Of a stretch of DNA of 64,000 nucleotides, positions 44,255-55,564 are shown one piece after another. Below the pieces are notes generated by a model, which was not told where the DNA came from, ran no database searches, and saw only the letters and a list, made by a program, of their open reading frames with translations. Made by a program: the position numbers and the translations under genes. The DNA lies in the NCBI GenBank assembly GCA_024752435.1, contig CP103035.1:372001-436000 (forward strand), read 5' to 3'. Positions within the stretch are counted from its first letter, which is position 1. Every line of letters starts with the position of its first letter. The DNA is from Allantophomopsis cytisporea (lineage: Eukaryota > Ascomycota > Leotiomycetes > Phacidiales > Phacidiaceae).

Positions 44255-45454
44255 TGAGTGTCGATGTTTGTCACGTATTTCGTTTGCTCATGGAAGACGA
44301 TGTGACGTGTTGTCGTGGCGATGTTCCCTGGAACCTTCGAGAGGAAGCTGTGTGTTGAGGGATGGAAATTCGGGTCGTGCTTTGGATGCTTCGAATCTTT
44401 TTTAGCTTATGGGGCTTTCAGTATGGGAAGTAAATATTCGATAGAGAAAGATCTCCGGCGCGCTGTGCGCTGGGGAGACAAATAAGTTCGACGAGCAGAG
44501 GAAGAAACACGGAAGCGCGTGGCCAGTAAGTGGTGTTTTGACGAAGTTGATCGGAGGACGTCGACAGTCACTTTAAAGGAAGCTCTTGTGAGGAGGCTGG
44601 CTTGACTTGGAACCATGGTCTTGCGGTGCTTTACTTTGCTTTATCCAAAGTATAGTTACCCGCTCTGCTCACTTTGCTTCACTTTAATGTCCTACATTAG
44701 AATGCGTAGTCCGTCCATTCGTTCACCTATACCGGACCCATCATTGTCGAAACAATCATCTATGCTGATCATTCCTTATACTAGATCTCTATTTTCTGTT
44801 CGCCGTCTTTCTGTTTCTTCATCTTTCTGTATTCTGACTCTGCCTCTTGACTCCTACCAACTCAAAACAGTCCTGCATTTATCTCTCTTGCTCTACTTGG
44901 TTCGAGGCGTATGTCACTCTAGCCAAAATGAACTGCCATATGCAAATACAAGCCGATAGACCACGAAGCACATCCATCTCATCTCATCGTACAAGACTCA
45001 TAACCAAGAGACAGCTTTTAGCCAAGAAACAATCCCAAGAAGCACAGACAGAGCAAGCAAATACAAGAAGATCGAATCAAAAAGGTTATGAAAACGAGTA
45101 TTTACTAAAAAACCTCATCATCTATGTATCCCGTCTTGACCTCTAGTATGTAAACAAGCACAGAGAAAGTCAAATACATTCGCGGCTTCGATGGAGTCCA
45201 CTGCCTAAGAAAGAATGTCATGAAGAATGAAAATGCAAAACGTGAGTAAAAAACAACAAGAAAGCCGCTACTTATAGGGTATCATGCCCGCCGTCCGAAG
45301 ACCAAACCCTCAGGTCCCAAACTCCAATCCGTAAAATGCCCTTATATATGATATCTTTCGCCTTAGCGTCGTCATTCCACCTCCTTCCAATATGCTCCGT
45401 TGTATGTCAAAGTTTTGAAAGACATGATCTCAAACCAAGTACCACCTCTCCATC
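44255..45454. other. Intergenic region
   Basis: This is 1.2 kb between the duplicated-exon gene and the phosphatase-like gene 3' end. Open frames at 44615-44959 and 44847-45146 overlap in different frames and lack features. The region is Py-rich on the plus strand around 44750-44900. Confidence 0.4.
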
Positions 45455-46411
45455 TCATGCGTTACTATCCGTAAAAGGCTGCCACTTCGCCCGTCCCAGA
45501 AAACGATCCTCATCCTCTAACATATCCATATCCTCCTCCTCCTCAGAGATTGAAAAGCCCCTCTTCTTACGCAGTATGGCGATATCTCTTGCCGGATTCT
45601 GTGGTGTAGGCTCAGGATCCATCGTGCCATTAGCAACGGCGACATTCCTCTGCGCCTCAAGAACATCCTGATAAGACAGCAGGATCTTCTTCAGCGGCTC
45701 ATCGAACGCCACGCAGAAGCGCTGCGATGTAATGAATTGAATGGCCTTGACCATATCGAGGCCGTAGATAGCCATCAGGTACGCCGCCACGACGCCAGCC
45801 GATCGCTCGTTGCCAGACTCGCAGTATACCAGGACTCGACCAGTGTGGAAAGACTCGGAGTTGATACTCAGACTCTCCTGAGCATTCGTTAGATTACCCT
45901 GCTGCCGGTAGACAGAGAGCAAGTGATTATTGACCTTCTTGATAGCGCTTGGGAACGCCCTAATCAGCGCCTGCAGATTCGCCGTATCGACCGTGTCCGC
46001 CTCAATACCCAGTTCTCTCGCGACCTTCGCGCCACTCATGAGTCCTGCATTCGCAGAAACCGCATCCCTAATCGCTAGCAACATCGTAATTTTCTCCTCT
46101 CTCAGAAACTTCACATCTTTCGCCGAGGCAGCAGGGCCAAGATACAGGAAGGGTAGGATTCTCTGCGGATGCCGACGCCAGCCATACTCCCATGCGACGG
46201 TATTGTCAACTGCCGTGTGATTACCTTGCGTGATGATGCGTAGGTCTTCGGTGGTTAGGTCCTGGCCTGCTACGCCGGAGAAGGTGGGAACTTGGATTAC
46301 ATGGCCGGAGCGCGTGGAGGGTGGGACAACGATGTGAGGTGGTGAAGGGGCGCGGTAGCTGTAGGCTCCCGTTTGTTGAAAGGCAGAACTGCTGTTGATT
46401 GTGTAGTCCAT
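45455..46411 (-). CDS. Dual-specificity-phosphatase-like protein with variant active-site motif
   Basis: A single exon encodes 318 residues. The DSP fold is indicated by RILPFLYLGP (residues 84-93) and the C-x5-R loop CESGNER at Cys197-Arg203, followed by SAGVVAAYLM and a helix, as in STYX/DUSP proteins. The residue before the catalytic Cys is Tyr196 rather than the usual His (HCxxGxxR). A candidate general acid lies in the EADTVDTAN region (Asp139-142). An acidic tail (SISEEEEDMDMLEDED, about 290-305) follows. It could be an active atypical phosphatase or a substrate-binding pseudophosphatase, as for STYX. ATG 46411 is the first in-frame start. Confidence 0.78.
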   Translation of the reverse strand: MDYTINSSSAFQQTGAYSYRAPSPPHIVVPPSTRSGHVIQVPTFSGVAGQDLTTEDLRIITQGNHTAVDNTVAWEYGWRRHPQRILPFLYLGPAASAKDVKFLREEKITMLLAIRDAVSANAGLMSGAKVARELGIEADTVDTANLQALIRAFPSAIKKVNNHLLSVYRQQGNLTNAQESLSINSESFHTGRVLVYCESGNERSAGVVAAYLMAIYGLDMVKAIQFITSQRFCVAFDEPLKKILLSYQDVLEAQRNVAVANGTMDPEPTPQNPARDIAILRKKRGFSISEEEEDMDMLEDEDRFLGRAKWQPFTDSNA

Positions 46412-46868
46412 TGGAAAATCAGATTGGGAGATGTGCTTGATTTAGTGATGGTGGGGTAAGAAGACTCAAGGGAATGTCGAGAATGTGGGGTCAGGATGCG
46501 AGATCCGGATGCGTGTAGTGGGGTTTGAAAACTCACGTGAACATTTAGAGGTGAAGGTTGGTTCTGATAGAGAAATGAGGCGTCTGTAACAATCCTTTCA
46601 TATTGTCCAGAGCCTTTGGAATGTGAAATCTATGGTTTACAAAGCTTGGTAATTGTGGTAAAGAAGGAGTGTTTCTAACGAGGCTGTGGGACGCTTCGAC
46701 AGCTGTCGACGAGGCTGTAGAATTATGCCGAAATTCTAGGCAACCTTGCAGAAAGATACAGTACCTTATCATAATATTCGAGTTAGGAACAGACACAAGT
46801 AACCTTGCTCAGGGATGGTTTCTGTCTCAAGGATTCGATATGAATAATTATCATTTCTGCGTTCTCAT
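46412..46868. other. Intergenic region
   Basis: About 460 bp lie between the phosphatase-like gene start and the SPO7 stop. It holds a minus-strand promoter and the SPO7 3' UTR. An open frame at 46545-46796 is not supported. Confidence 0.4.
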
Positions 46869-48263
46869 CTAAGGCTCAAAAGTTTTCGATGTCAAGGGCT
46901 TACGGCCATTACCCCCAGTTTTCGCACCCACTCTCAATGATCTCATAGAGTCTCCATCGCTGAGAGTCGCAGGGGTAAGAGGACGCTCACTATCAAGAGA
47001 CGATACGCTCGTATGACTATTATTTCGGACCAGTGGAGAATGGGTTTCTGGCACTGTAGGAGTAGAGCATCGAGACCCTGTGGGCGAGAGCTTCGTTCGG
47101 GGGCTCGAACTTCCTTTCTTCTTTCTTCGCTCTGAGGCCATGGATGCATTGCTACCACGACGCCCAGGAATAGATGAGGAAGGCTCTTCCATGTCTCCAA
47201 CTGGAGTCGAGCTCCGTGATGAAGCTCTAGAGTGTGACTCTGATCGTAACAAACTTCCACTACGTCGACGTCTCAGGTCTTTCTCCGAGATTCGGTGATT
47301 GAGATGCGTCTTCTCGACATCTCCTCCACGGCCACCATGGCCCTTGTTCCTCTTCCATCCGCGCCAACCAGTCCACCAGAGCCATCCACCCTGCTGTTTT
47401 GCAATTTGCCTATCGTGGATCTTCAGTTTTGCTTTCAGAGCAGCTCGTCTCTCGTTCTCTTTCTCCCAGTATTCTGTACGATAGATATCCCAATTCTCGC
47501 GAAATGCCGGTGAGAATGGCTTGGGTAATAGCAACAACTTCACATAATCTCCTCCAGACGCCAAGTCCTCTTCGCGTCCTAGCTTGCCATCTTCATGTAT
47601 ATTTGGGAGGGTAGGAAATCCTTTACCAGCCTTGTCGGGTATCGCAAGTGCTGTATTGTCCACAAATCTGTATGTGGAGCTTCCAGCAGGGCTAAACAGC
47701 TCCGCTGAAAATATGAATCTGATTGTCGATAAGACCTCTCGCCACCACGGCCTCTTTATAATGACCAATTTGCAATTGAAACCTCGAAGCCCTCTGTTTG
47801 AGTGACCGACCCAACGTCGTGGCCATCGAATACCTCGTTCCCATTGTCCAGTGCCCCAGATGAGCATACCCGTGACAATACCGCCCATGAATGCGACCTT
47901 CTCAGTCATTTCTACCACCCAGTATACCGAACCTCCCACTCCACTGCCATCTTCTCGCGGCGCGAAGAAGAGCGCATGACCAAAGAACAAGATCCAAAGA
48001 CCCAACAAAGCGAGAAAGAATGTGTGCTGTCGTTTTCGCGCGCGCAACTCTAAAAACTGTGCTCGTAAAGAAGCTTCGAGGATGAGGAGATTCAGATAAA
48101 TCTGCGGTGGTGATGAGGGTAAAGAGGCCAAAGGATCCGATGGGTGCATGGGTGTCGAGCTGCCACTGGACTTGGGTGCGACGACGCCTGTTGAGGGCAC
48201 ATTAATGTCTGCTCCTGCTGTTGGAGCGCCCTTTACTATCTGGTCCAGCCGTGCCTCCGACAT
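46869..48263 (-). CDS. SPO7: Spo7, regulatory subunit of the Nem1-Spo7 phosphatase
   Basis: A single exon encodes 464 residues. Two membrane helices are visible at about 81-100 (FFLALLGLWILFFGHALFF) and 121-139 (VAFMGGIVTGMLIW), preceded by QIYLNLLILEASLRAQFLELRARKRQ, the conserved Spo7 region. A second conserved block follows (NCKLVIIKRPWWRE, then DNTALAIPDKAGKGFP and LLLLPKPFSPAFRENW). The C-terminal 190 residues are basic and Ser-rich, probably disordered; yeast Spo7 (259 residues) lacks this length. With Nem1 it dephosphorylates the lipin Pah1 at the nuclear/ER membrane, controlling triacylglycerol and phospholipid balance. Confidence 0.94.
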   Translation of the reverse strand: MSEARLDQIVKGAPTAGADINVPSTGVVAPKSSGSSTPMHPSDPLASLPSSPPQIYLNLLILEASLRAQFLELRARKRQHTFFLALLGLWILFFGHALFFAPREDGSGVGGSVYWVVEMTEKVAFMGGIVTGMLIWGTGQWERGIRWPRRWVGHSNRGLRGFNCKLVIIKRPWWREVLSTIRFIFSAELFSPAGSSTYRFVDNTALAIPDKAGKGFPTLPNIHEDGKLGREEDLASGGDYVKLLLLPKPFSPAFRENWDIYRTEYWEKENERRAALKAKLKIHDRQIAKQQGGWLWWTGWRGWKRNKGHGGRGGDVEKTHLNHRISEKDLRRRRSGSLLRSESHSRASSRSSTPVGDMEEPSSSIPGRRGSNASMASERRKKKGSSSPRTKLSPTGSRCSTPTVPETHSPLVRNNSHTSVSSLDSERPLTPATLSDGDSMRSLRVGAKTGGNGRKPLTSKTFEP

Positions 48264-49691
48264 GGTGCTGGCAGCTATGCACAGCTGTCTGTATGTTGTC
48301 GTGTCTCGGGGATGAGCTGTGGGCTGATGCTATCTGATCGTCATGACGGGAATTGTGCAGTTGTCGTTTGGGAGTACTATGAGCATAAATAAAATGCTGT
48401 ACCCGTGTGCCAGCGAGGGGAACTTTGCACGAATCAGATGTCTACAGTATCGCTCTAGACAGGAATGAAATGTAGAATGACACTGTTTTGTTTTATTCTA
48501 TTGAAAATCCAAGATGATTTCATTCTTGTTTAATATGATGTAATGCAACAACGACTCCTCTTTGGATGCTTGTATGCTTGTCAGCATGTATGTAAAAAAA
48601 GGCAAGGTATTCATAAAATATTGTGGCTTAGAAGTTGTTGATGTTGGGATCTTTAGCAAGCTGGCTGACCTATTTTACCTACTACCTACATTACTTACTA
48701 CTTACTGTCCGCAGAGTTCACCGCTGACCAGGTACACCAGGTACGTATATGCCTAAGGTACATAGGGTACCTTACTTACTATGTAGGTACTCCCCGTCCG
48801 AGGGTAAGTGTCCTCCAGTACTACCTCTTCCATGTTAAGTTTGTAGCCGTCAACAACCGCACTGGCACTTGGTGCACGTACTATGTACTGCGTACATAGA
48901 GCACCACAGTACACTAGACTATAGGACAAAGGCCAACGAAACAGAAGAGCGGTGGTGGCGGACGCATCCTAATCGTCCACTCTAGTAGGTGCGGCGTGGG
49001 GATTCTACCGACCCCGACTGGCTTGCGGAATTCTCTCTCCGGACCTTCAAGCCATCTTAGTGCCACTCGTGCCACTGCAGAACGGAGAGATCATGGACAT
49101 AAAGGAGTTAAGAAGAACAAGATGAGAATGAATTAGCCTATGAAGAAGAGAAAAGAAACAGGTGGTCATTGACAGGTTGAATCCTCTATTATCTATTGCG
49201 TAAGGATATAGAAGATAATAGTAGTAGGGGAAAAGAAAACAACTATGTATATACATTAGTCGTGTGCCACTTGTCGTCCTTACGTATTGATCTCTGATCG
49301 TTGATCTTTCTCTTATTCTTATTGTGTTACATATTGGTACTCTGGAACTGGAACAACTGATACCCCAACGCCGCTCACCCCAGCTAAACTACATTACTCA
49401 TCGTCATTATCGGAGTCGAGTCTGTCCTCGTCATAACGTCTCATTCATTACTATTACATACTCTTACTTCTACTGCTTCGGTTCCTTCCACCTCCAAATA
49501 ATCAGAAGACCTCCCCGAGAGACAGCCTGGCTGTTTCTCTACTATCGACAATCAAATTGCCCTTCAAATTAGCCACAGTCCTGCGGTCTATTCCGACAGA
49601 GGCGACAACATTCAAGACTTCTTCTCTCAACCGAATATATAGAGCCTCGACGCCACTTCTCCAATTCAAGTACAGACGCAACTCTGCGACC
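48264..49691. other. Intergenic region with hairpin and ATG-free leader
   Basis: This is 1.4 kb between two divergent genes. It holds low-complexity TTACTTACTACT and CCTACCTACATTACT tracts around 48674-48702, a GTAC hairpin at 48871-48905, and from 49437 an open frame without ATG that runs in frame into the CLD1-like gene (see findings). No separate gene is seen. Confidence 0.5.
48871..48905. repeat. GTAC-rich imperfect palindrome (potential hairpin)
   Basis: CTATGTAC (48881-48888) and GTACATAG (48892-48899) are perfect inverted arms around TGC. Outer arms GGTGC (48871-48875) and GCACC (48901-48905) extend it. The 10-mer GTACTGCGTA (48885-48894) spans the loop. Confidence 0.85.
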
Positions 49692-51270
49692 ATGTCCGCG
49701 TCAGATGATGTTAGGTCAAGAAGTCAGCAGCCTGTGTTGGCTTCTCAGAGAGCAAGGGAGGAAGCAAATACTACGAACCCACCGAGTAGCAATTTTAAAA
49801 GAGGAGGTTATTTCACTCTGGGCTACAAGGAAGCAGTGAGCCAATGGGTAAGTGACTTGATTCACGAAGTATATCTTGTACATTCCTAACAGAATTCTGC
49901 TGCAGTGGGCAAGTATTTCTCCAGCGGCTGCTGAGCACAATGTCATGGCATTTGTACCTTACTTACAAAAACCACCCACCCATACTCAAACAGGCTCTGC
50001 GCCCGTTTCTGCAAAGAACTCCTCGATGTCAGTGGATACAGATCCTGCGAAAGCTGCTGCTCCAGTCCGGACGAATTCCATCACCGACCCTTACGGACCA
50101 AGGCAATGGCACTCCAACCTTGTTCAACTCAGTGGCAAGAATCGTGCTCTGAACGAATTCTCAGTGGAGAGAATTGGTGAAGATGTAGAGGAGAATCTGG
50201 TGATGCTGCACGGATACGGTGCAGGTCTCGGATTCTTCTACAAGAATTTCGAGGGTCTGAGCAGAGTCAAGGGCTGGAAGTTGTACGCCTTGGATATGCT
50301 GGGTATGGGCCGAAGTAGCAGACCAGCATTCAAGGTACACGCAAAAGACCAGCAGGGCAAGATCACAGAAGCTGAGAACTGGTTCATCGACGCTCTCGAA
50401 GAATGGCGAATTCTCAAGAAGATTGACAAGTTCACTCTTCTAGGCCATAGCATGGGAGGATACATGGCTGTAGCCTATGCCCTTAAATATCCGGGCCATC
50501 TGAATAAACTAGTCCTCGCATCACCAGTCGGTATCCCAGAAGATCCCTACGCTATGAACGCCGAAATGTCCGAACCAGAAGAATCCACGTTGGCCAATGA
50601 ATTCACCCAAGACAACGACGAAACTACCTCCAAGTCCTCTACGTCAGCAACAAAAACAACAGCCCCCCGCCGACCTCTCCCAAAATGGCTCACTTACCTT
50701 TGGGATGCAAACATTTCCCCCTTCAGCATCGTCCGCTGGACAGGTCCTCTCGGACCCCGTTTCGTATCAGGCTGGACTTCTCGTCGCTTTTCGCACCTAC
50801 CCGCCAATGAGTCGCAGGCGCTGCACGATTACGCCTACAGCCTGTTCCGGCAGCGTGGAAGCGGCGAGTACGCACTCGCATATATTCTTGCGCCAGGAGC
50901 GTTCGCACGCAGCCCACTGATCCGTCGCATTCAGGGCGTAGGCCGTCAGCCGATCCCTTCTGCTGATGGTGAGGTGACGGCGCAGATGAAGGAGATGGGC
51001 ATTCCGGTTGTGCTTATGTATGGTGAGAATGATTGGATGGATATTGCGGGCGGGTATGCCGCTGAACAGAAAATTAAAGAGGAGAGAGAGAAGGCGTTAG
51101 CGAGTGCGAGTGAGGAGGAGAAGAGATTGGAGAACGGGAGCGCGAAGGTTGTGGTTATACAGAAAGCGGGTCATCATCTGTATCTTGAGGGGTGGGAACA
51201 GTTTAATGATGTTATGAGAAAGGAGATGGAGGATGTGCAGACGACGAAGAAGAGACTTTCTGAGAAGTAA
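49692..51270 (+). CDS. CLD1: Alpha/beta-hydrolase, Cld1-like cardiolipin-specific deacylase
   Basis: Two exons are inferred: 49692-49847 and 49906-51270, giving 506 residues from the first in-frame ATG. The 58-nt intron (GTAAGT, CTAAC branch, CAG) joins AVSQW to WASISP. The oxyanion-loop motif is HGYGAG (about 154-159), the nucleophile is Ser234 in GHSMGG, and the late His is in AGHHLYLEGW, the layout of the ABHD4/5-Ict1-Cld1 family. Cld1 removes a fatty acid from cardiolipin in mitochondria before Taz1 remodelling. A central insert (Glu/Thr/Ser-rich, about 270-310) fits fungal members. The ATG-started protein lacks an obvious presequence, but the frame stays open upstream for 255 nt with presequence-like composition. 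Confidence 0.85.
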
Positions 51271-51733
51271 TGGATAGGGTGGATAGCGTAAATGTGAGGT
51301 TATTGGATGGCACATATGGGTTTGAACTAGGTAGATGGTGTTTGGAGTACGCACATTAGATGCTCTTGATTTTATACATTAATAGAAAGCTTGGAAGCTG
51401 AATATATCCCAATCCATTACAATTATCATTGCATTTCATTGATACGCACGCAATTGCCAGAAATAATCCAGACGATTTCGTCACCTTTTCATGAAACTGA
51501 CCCCATAATAGAATTTGAAATACAAGCTCTCGAATGAAAGATAATAATAACGACCTTCGAAACAAAATTCCCATGCGAGAAGTTGGACGACGTGAAGCCT
51601 ATCCAGCCCTAGAATCCCCGAGATGCAATACCGAGATGCAGTACCGGTCGGTACGTACCTATTCTCGGTTGAGAAGTAGTCGCTCTCATCCCCTCACCAT
51701 GTACGACAACCCAATATCTACCTTGCCTCTCCC
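51271..51733. other. Intergenic region
   Basis: About 460 bp between two plus-strand genes. It contains CCGAGATGCAATACCGAGATGCAGTACCGG (51617-51646), an adjacent 13-bp direct repeat. Nothing else is evident. Confidence 0.4.
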
Positions 51734-52466
51734 ATGATTTCCCGTTACATGCTATTTCGTTTGACATCTGGAATCAAATTCCGGCAGTCTAGCAAATCCA
51801 TTATCCAGAAGGGTACATTCACAACAACAACCTCAGTAGCCATGAAGCTCCCCTACGTGACCGACCCCCCACCAACTACCAACGACTCAGACGCAGCAAT
51901 AGTGCAGCGGGTGCGCGATCGCCGGGCACCACGGCCACTGCAGCCTCTGGACCTTACACTCCTGCACTCACCCCCAGTTGCTGACGGATGGAATTCCTTC
52001 CTGGGCGCCATTCGCACTAAGACAAGCCTACCCGATGACATCCGCGAGATCGCTATCTGCAGGGTCGCTGTCTGTAATGAGGCCTGGTACGAATGGGCTC
52101 ACCATGCACCGCTAGCTAAAGCAGGTGGTGTTACTGATGAGGGCATGCAAGTGCTCGCAGACATAGAGGCGCGCGGTACAGGGCTATCGCCTAAGCAGCT
52201 GGCTGTCGCGCGTTACTCTGACGCCATGACTAAGACCGTCAAGGTGCCCGAGGATATTTTGGAGGAACTAAAGAAGCACTTCTCGGACCAAGAGGTCGTC
52301 GAGGTCACTGCTACGGTATGTTTAGGCTGTAATAACGACAATGTACATTGTGTGACTAATCATTGCTCTACAGGTAGCCGCATATAATTGCGTTAGCCGA
52401 TTCCTTGTAGCTCTTGATGTGGGCGAGAAGAATGGGAAGAAGCCAGATGCTGATGTTGCGCATTAA
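51734..52466 (+). CDS. AhpD/carboxymuconolactone-decarboxylase-like protein
   Basis: Two exons are inferred: 51734-52315 and 52374-52466, giving 224 residues. The 58-nt intron has GTATGT/CAG ends. The core has LTLLHSPPVADGWNSFLGAIR, then LPDDIREIAICRVAVCNEAWYEWAHH and a helix with LSPKQLAVARYSDAM. This is the CMD/AhpD alkylhydroperoxidase-like fold with the helical EW..H motif, but the CxxC pair of true AhpD is absent (single CNEAWYEWAHH region). Residues 1-36 are basic, Ser/Thr-rich and acid-free, like a mitochondrial presequence. An internal ATG at 51842 (MKLPYV) would give a 188-residue form without it. The substrate is unknown. Confidence 0.85.
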
Positions 52467-52637
52467 GATGACTATCGTTCTTTATCTAATATAAATGAAT
52501 CGATAGAGTACAGCAGCGGCTTTCCTGTGTTTCCAACAGGTTTATCTCATAAATTCATCGATATCATAACCTCCAAACGCCCAAAATGCCCATCCATCAC
52601 ACATATTATACATATATTATGCCCAAAACCCTACCAC

Positions 52638-54406
52638 CTACCTACCCCCTTTCACCCAAGTAACAACCCCCGTCCCCTTCCATTGACCACCCCTAGCCAC
52701 AAGTTCCAGCTCATCACTAGGCAGCTCGCTCAATGGCCTCGTAGCATGCAACGCGCCACCATTCCTAAAGATACTTCCGTCTCGGTAGTTGCTCTCAATA
52801 AGGCTCTCCGGCATCGTAATGAAGTTATCGTTGAGCTGGGATGGTGTCTTCGTACCGCGTGACAGCCCTTGACATTTCTGTGAATAGCAGTATTGCGTAC
52901 CCTTTGCAGACGATCGAAAGAGGGCTGGCATATAATGGCCGCCAAGAGCGCGCAGTGCTGGGAGACATGCGCAGATTATGGCGACGTTGAGCTCAATTAG
53001 CGACCAGATCGTTGTGTCGACGTCATCCCCTGGAGATGGATTAGTTTCATGTCAGTGGAGAGGGGGGAAGGAGAAGTACACGATGTGTCGAGGGAGTTGT
53101 CGAAGGAGACGATGTAGTTTAGGCGGATGCAGGATGTTACGAATGAACTGCGGTTGTTAGCAGTTGCGTTGTTTTAGGGGATGTGGAGATATGTACAAGA
53201 TTCCAACGCTGAACATGATCACCACACTTATCTTCTTTCTGAGGCTGACTTGCAGGGACAAGAGCTCAGGGATAGGCAGGACTAGGACGAGGAAATCCTG
53301 GAAGATACTGATTGCTGCGTTCGAGTAGATGATTGCGTGCAGGTTCAAGCAATTCCGTGGCTGGGTCCGGTCCCATATCGAGTAGATTGGATCGCACTGG
53401 AAGACGAAAACTAACAAGAAGGAGATTGCGTAGAGAACGACAAAGCATATGGTGACCTTGACGCAGGCCAAGAACCATCTCTCGACAAAGATGCGGTGAT
53501 AGAAGAGAAGAATCGAGATTTTTGTTAAGGAGAGGACAACGACGTAGAAAATCTCTCCAATCCAGAAGAACTATGAGGTGTTCAGGAGACGTTGTAGAAT
53601 TCGGTAGAGACAGTATTTACCTGTAAGAGAGGCGCAAGCTCACTGGCGCTGATAGTCCAGATATGTCTTCCAAACCCTTTATCGGTATCTGGACGAGGAT
53701 GTCAGAGGTGTTCTAGTCAGTATGAATGTAGCTTAACTTACTTATTGCGTCTATAATAGTAGATACCAATAGCAAAACCTAAGGAAATTAATAAAAGCTG
53801 AAGATAGACCGAATCCTCAGAACTGACAGTTGCTAGAAATATCGTCCAATCGTCCAAGCCAATATGCTTCGCAATAAACCAGCGGGACATAGCGCGTAGA
53901 AGTACAAGCGGTACAGTGATCGATACCAATACAACAGAAACGATTTTGAGAGGCCCTGATCGGTCTGGTACCGGAAATCCTTCACAAGTCCTCCTCTCAG
54001 TTGATAAGATGGCTATGGAGCACAAGTTTATTAGTATTTTCTCTTGCTAATACCCAAGGATATAAAGCTTACCTTCTTGTTCGATGATTGTACATGATAA
54101 TTGTACGCATGTTGACATATTGGACAGCAAGTCCTGATTTGTACACATACAGAGGGGGTCATCAAGAGTGCATATGGAACTTGCAAATCCATTGACCATA
54201 CAATCCCACTAAAAGAATTCAGCCCAGGTATGTTGTAGCGAGAAATTTACACTCACAGCACATGATGGCAGCTTGTAGACCCATGCTGGAACTTCCATCG
54301 AACTGGCATTGGCTGCTGTGGTCATCGTCGACGTTGTCGTTGCGTTCCCATTTACATGCCCCTGCACGACAACAGCCAGCAAGACCAAGATCAGGTACTT
54401 GAACAT
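52638..54406 (-). CDS. CFEM-domain Pth11-like seven-helix receptor
   Basis: Eight exons are inferred: 54406-54257, 54208-54073, 54012-53828, 53778-53742, 53688-53621, 53570-53197, 53147-53080 and 53029-52638, giving 469 residues. The introns are 48-60 nt. A signal peptide (1-16) is followed by a CFEM module with eight Cys (49, 53, 63, 70, 72, 84, 89, 105). The Pth11/SAT4-type membrane domain follows: LDDWTIFLATVLLL, KGFGRHIWT, LTKISILLFYHRIF, FQCDPIYSIWD and IIYSNAAISIFQDFLVLVLPIPEL. The C-terminus is cytosolic. Such proteins are candidate receptors for surface and host cues in filamentous fungi. Exon ends were chosen so that the conserved residues read through; exon 4 is only 37 nt. Confidence 0.85.
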
Positions 54407-55564
54407 GTCGTAGGAGCCAGCTGGCTATGTAAGTAATTCGTTGATGAAAGTTTTTTATCACATGGCGGATGGCAAAGGTATATCTATATTCTAACCCGAA
54501 AGGAGAACTGGGTCCTGATTCTTGATTTCAAGGACCGAATTTCTCCGACTACAGTAGATACTATGAAGATGAAGCCTGGAGCGTGCAATTTGACATTCGA
54601 TATGGCAGGCTTGACCCTGTATATGCCACCCAGCAGCTTGAAGTGGGTATATGTCAACAACGAATGAGATTCGTCTCGATCACTTGGGTCTGGGGCTTCG
54701 TAGCGACTGCTGTTGTACCTAACCCACCCGGGAAAATGACAGCAACAAGCTTCAAAGAGATCTGGGGGTGTGTTTGAAGAGGAGAGATGACGATAGTTTA
54801 TCGGAAATGATTCATATAGTAGGCTTATGGCCAATGGCCTCACTTATGGCTCGGCATTTGCAGGCAGAGAAGGACTCGGCGGGTGACACGGGGCTGCAAT
54901 TCTAGAACTCGAAATATGGAAGCTTCATGAGACGAGCATTGGCTGCGACGCACTTGCACATTGTGCCCTGTGCTGCAATATTGTGGGGCGATTGGGGGGA
55001 TTTTGGTGTTTCGAAAGGAGCGAAGATACTTCTTGTGAGCTTGCAAGCGAGCTGTCCTTCATGTGTCGGTAATTCCTAACGTTCTTATACCTTGTTCCTG
55101 TCAAAGGCAATATATATATATGAAAGTTTGTGGACCAAAACGGCGGTCATTGGTTGCACATAAAGTGATATGCTACCAATAAAAGCATTTTTTGAGAAAA
55201 CATCTTCCCAGTGCCACGTTAAGGTAGATTGCGTACGACACCCTCTGCTTTGGACGAAGCAATTAATGTGTCGTCGTCCTTTTACGTAGTATAGAGTTCG
55301 ATGACCAGCTAATGTATATTGAGACAGACGAGAATGGTAATCGAGGGACCTGGCATCGCCAGTTTGAAGGAACGAGTCTCGTCGGTCAATGAACCCCCCA
55401 CTTCCAGGAAGAGAAAAATTCTCCTTTCAAGGCATTCCTTCGGTGATCCTTTAAATCAAGGATTTATAGTCGGTATGGCGAACTATGTCGAGAAATGTGT
55501 TTCTCATTCGTATGCAAATATGGAATGGTCATATATATGGCGATCTTTACAGTACCGGTGGTGC

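Noticed and set aside
54484..54843. 119-codon minus-strand frame upstream of the receptor
   Set aside because: No recognisable features, overlaps a plus-strand frame, and there is no splice connection to the receptor.
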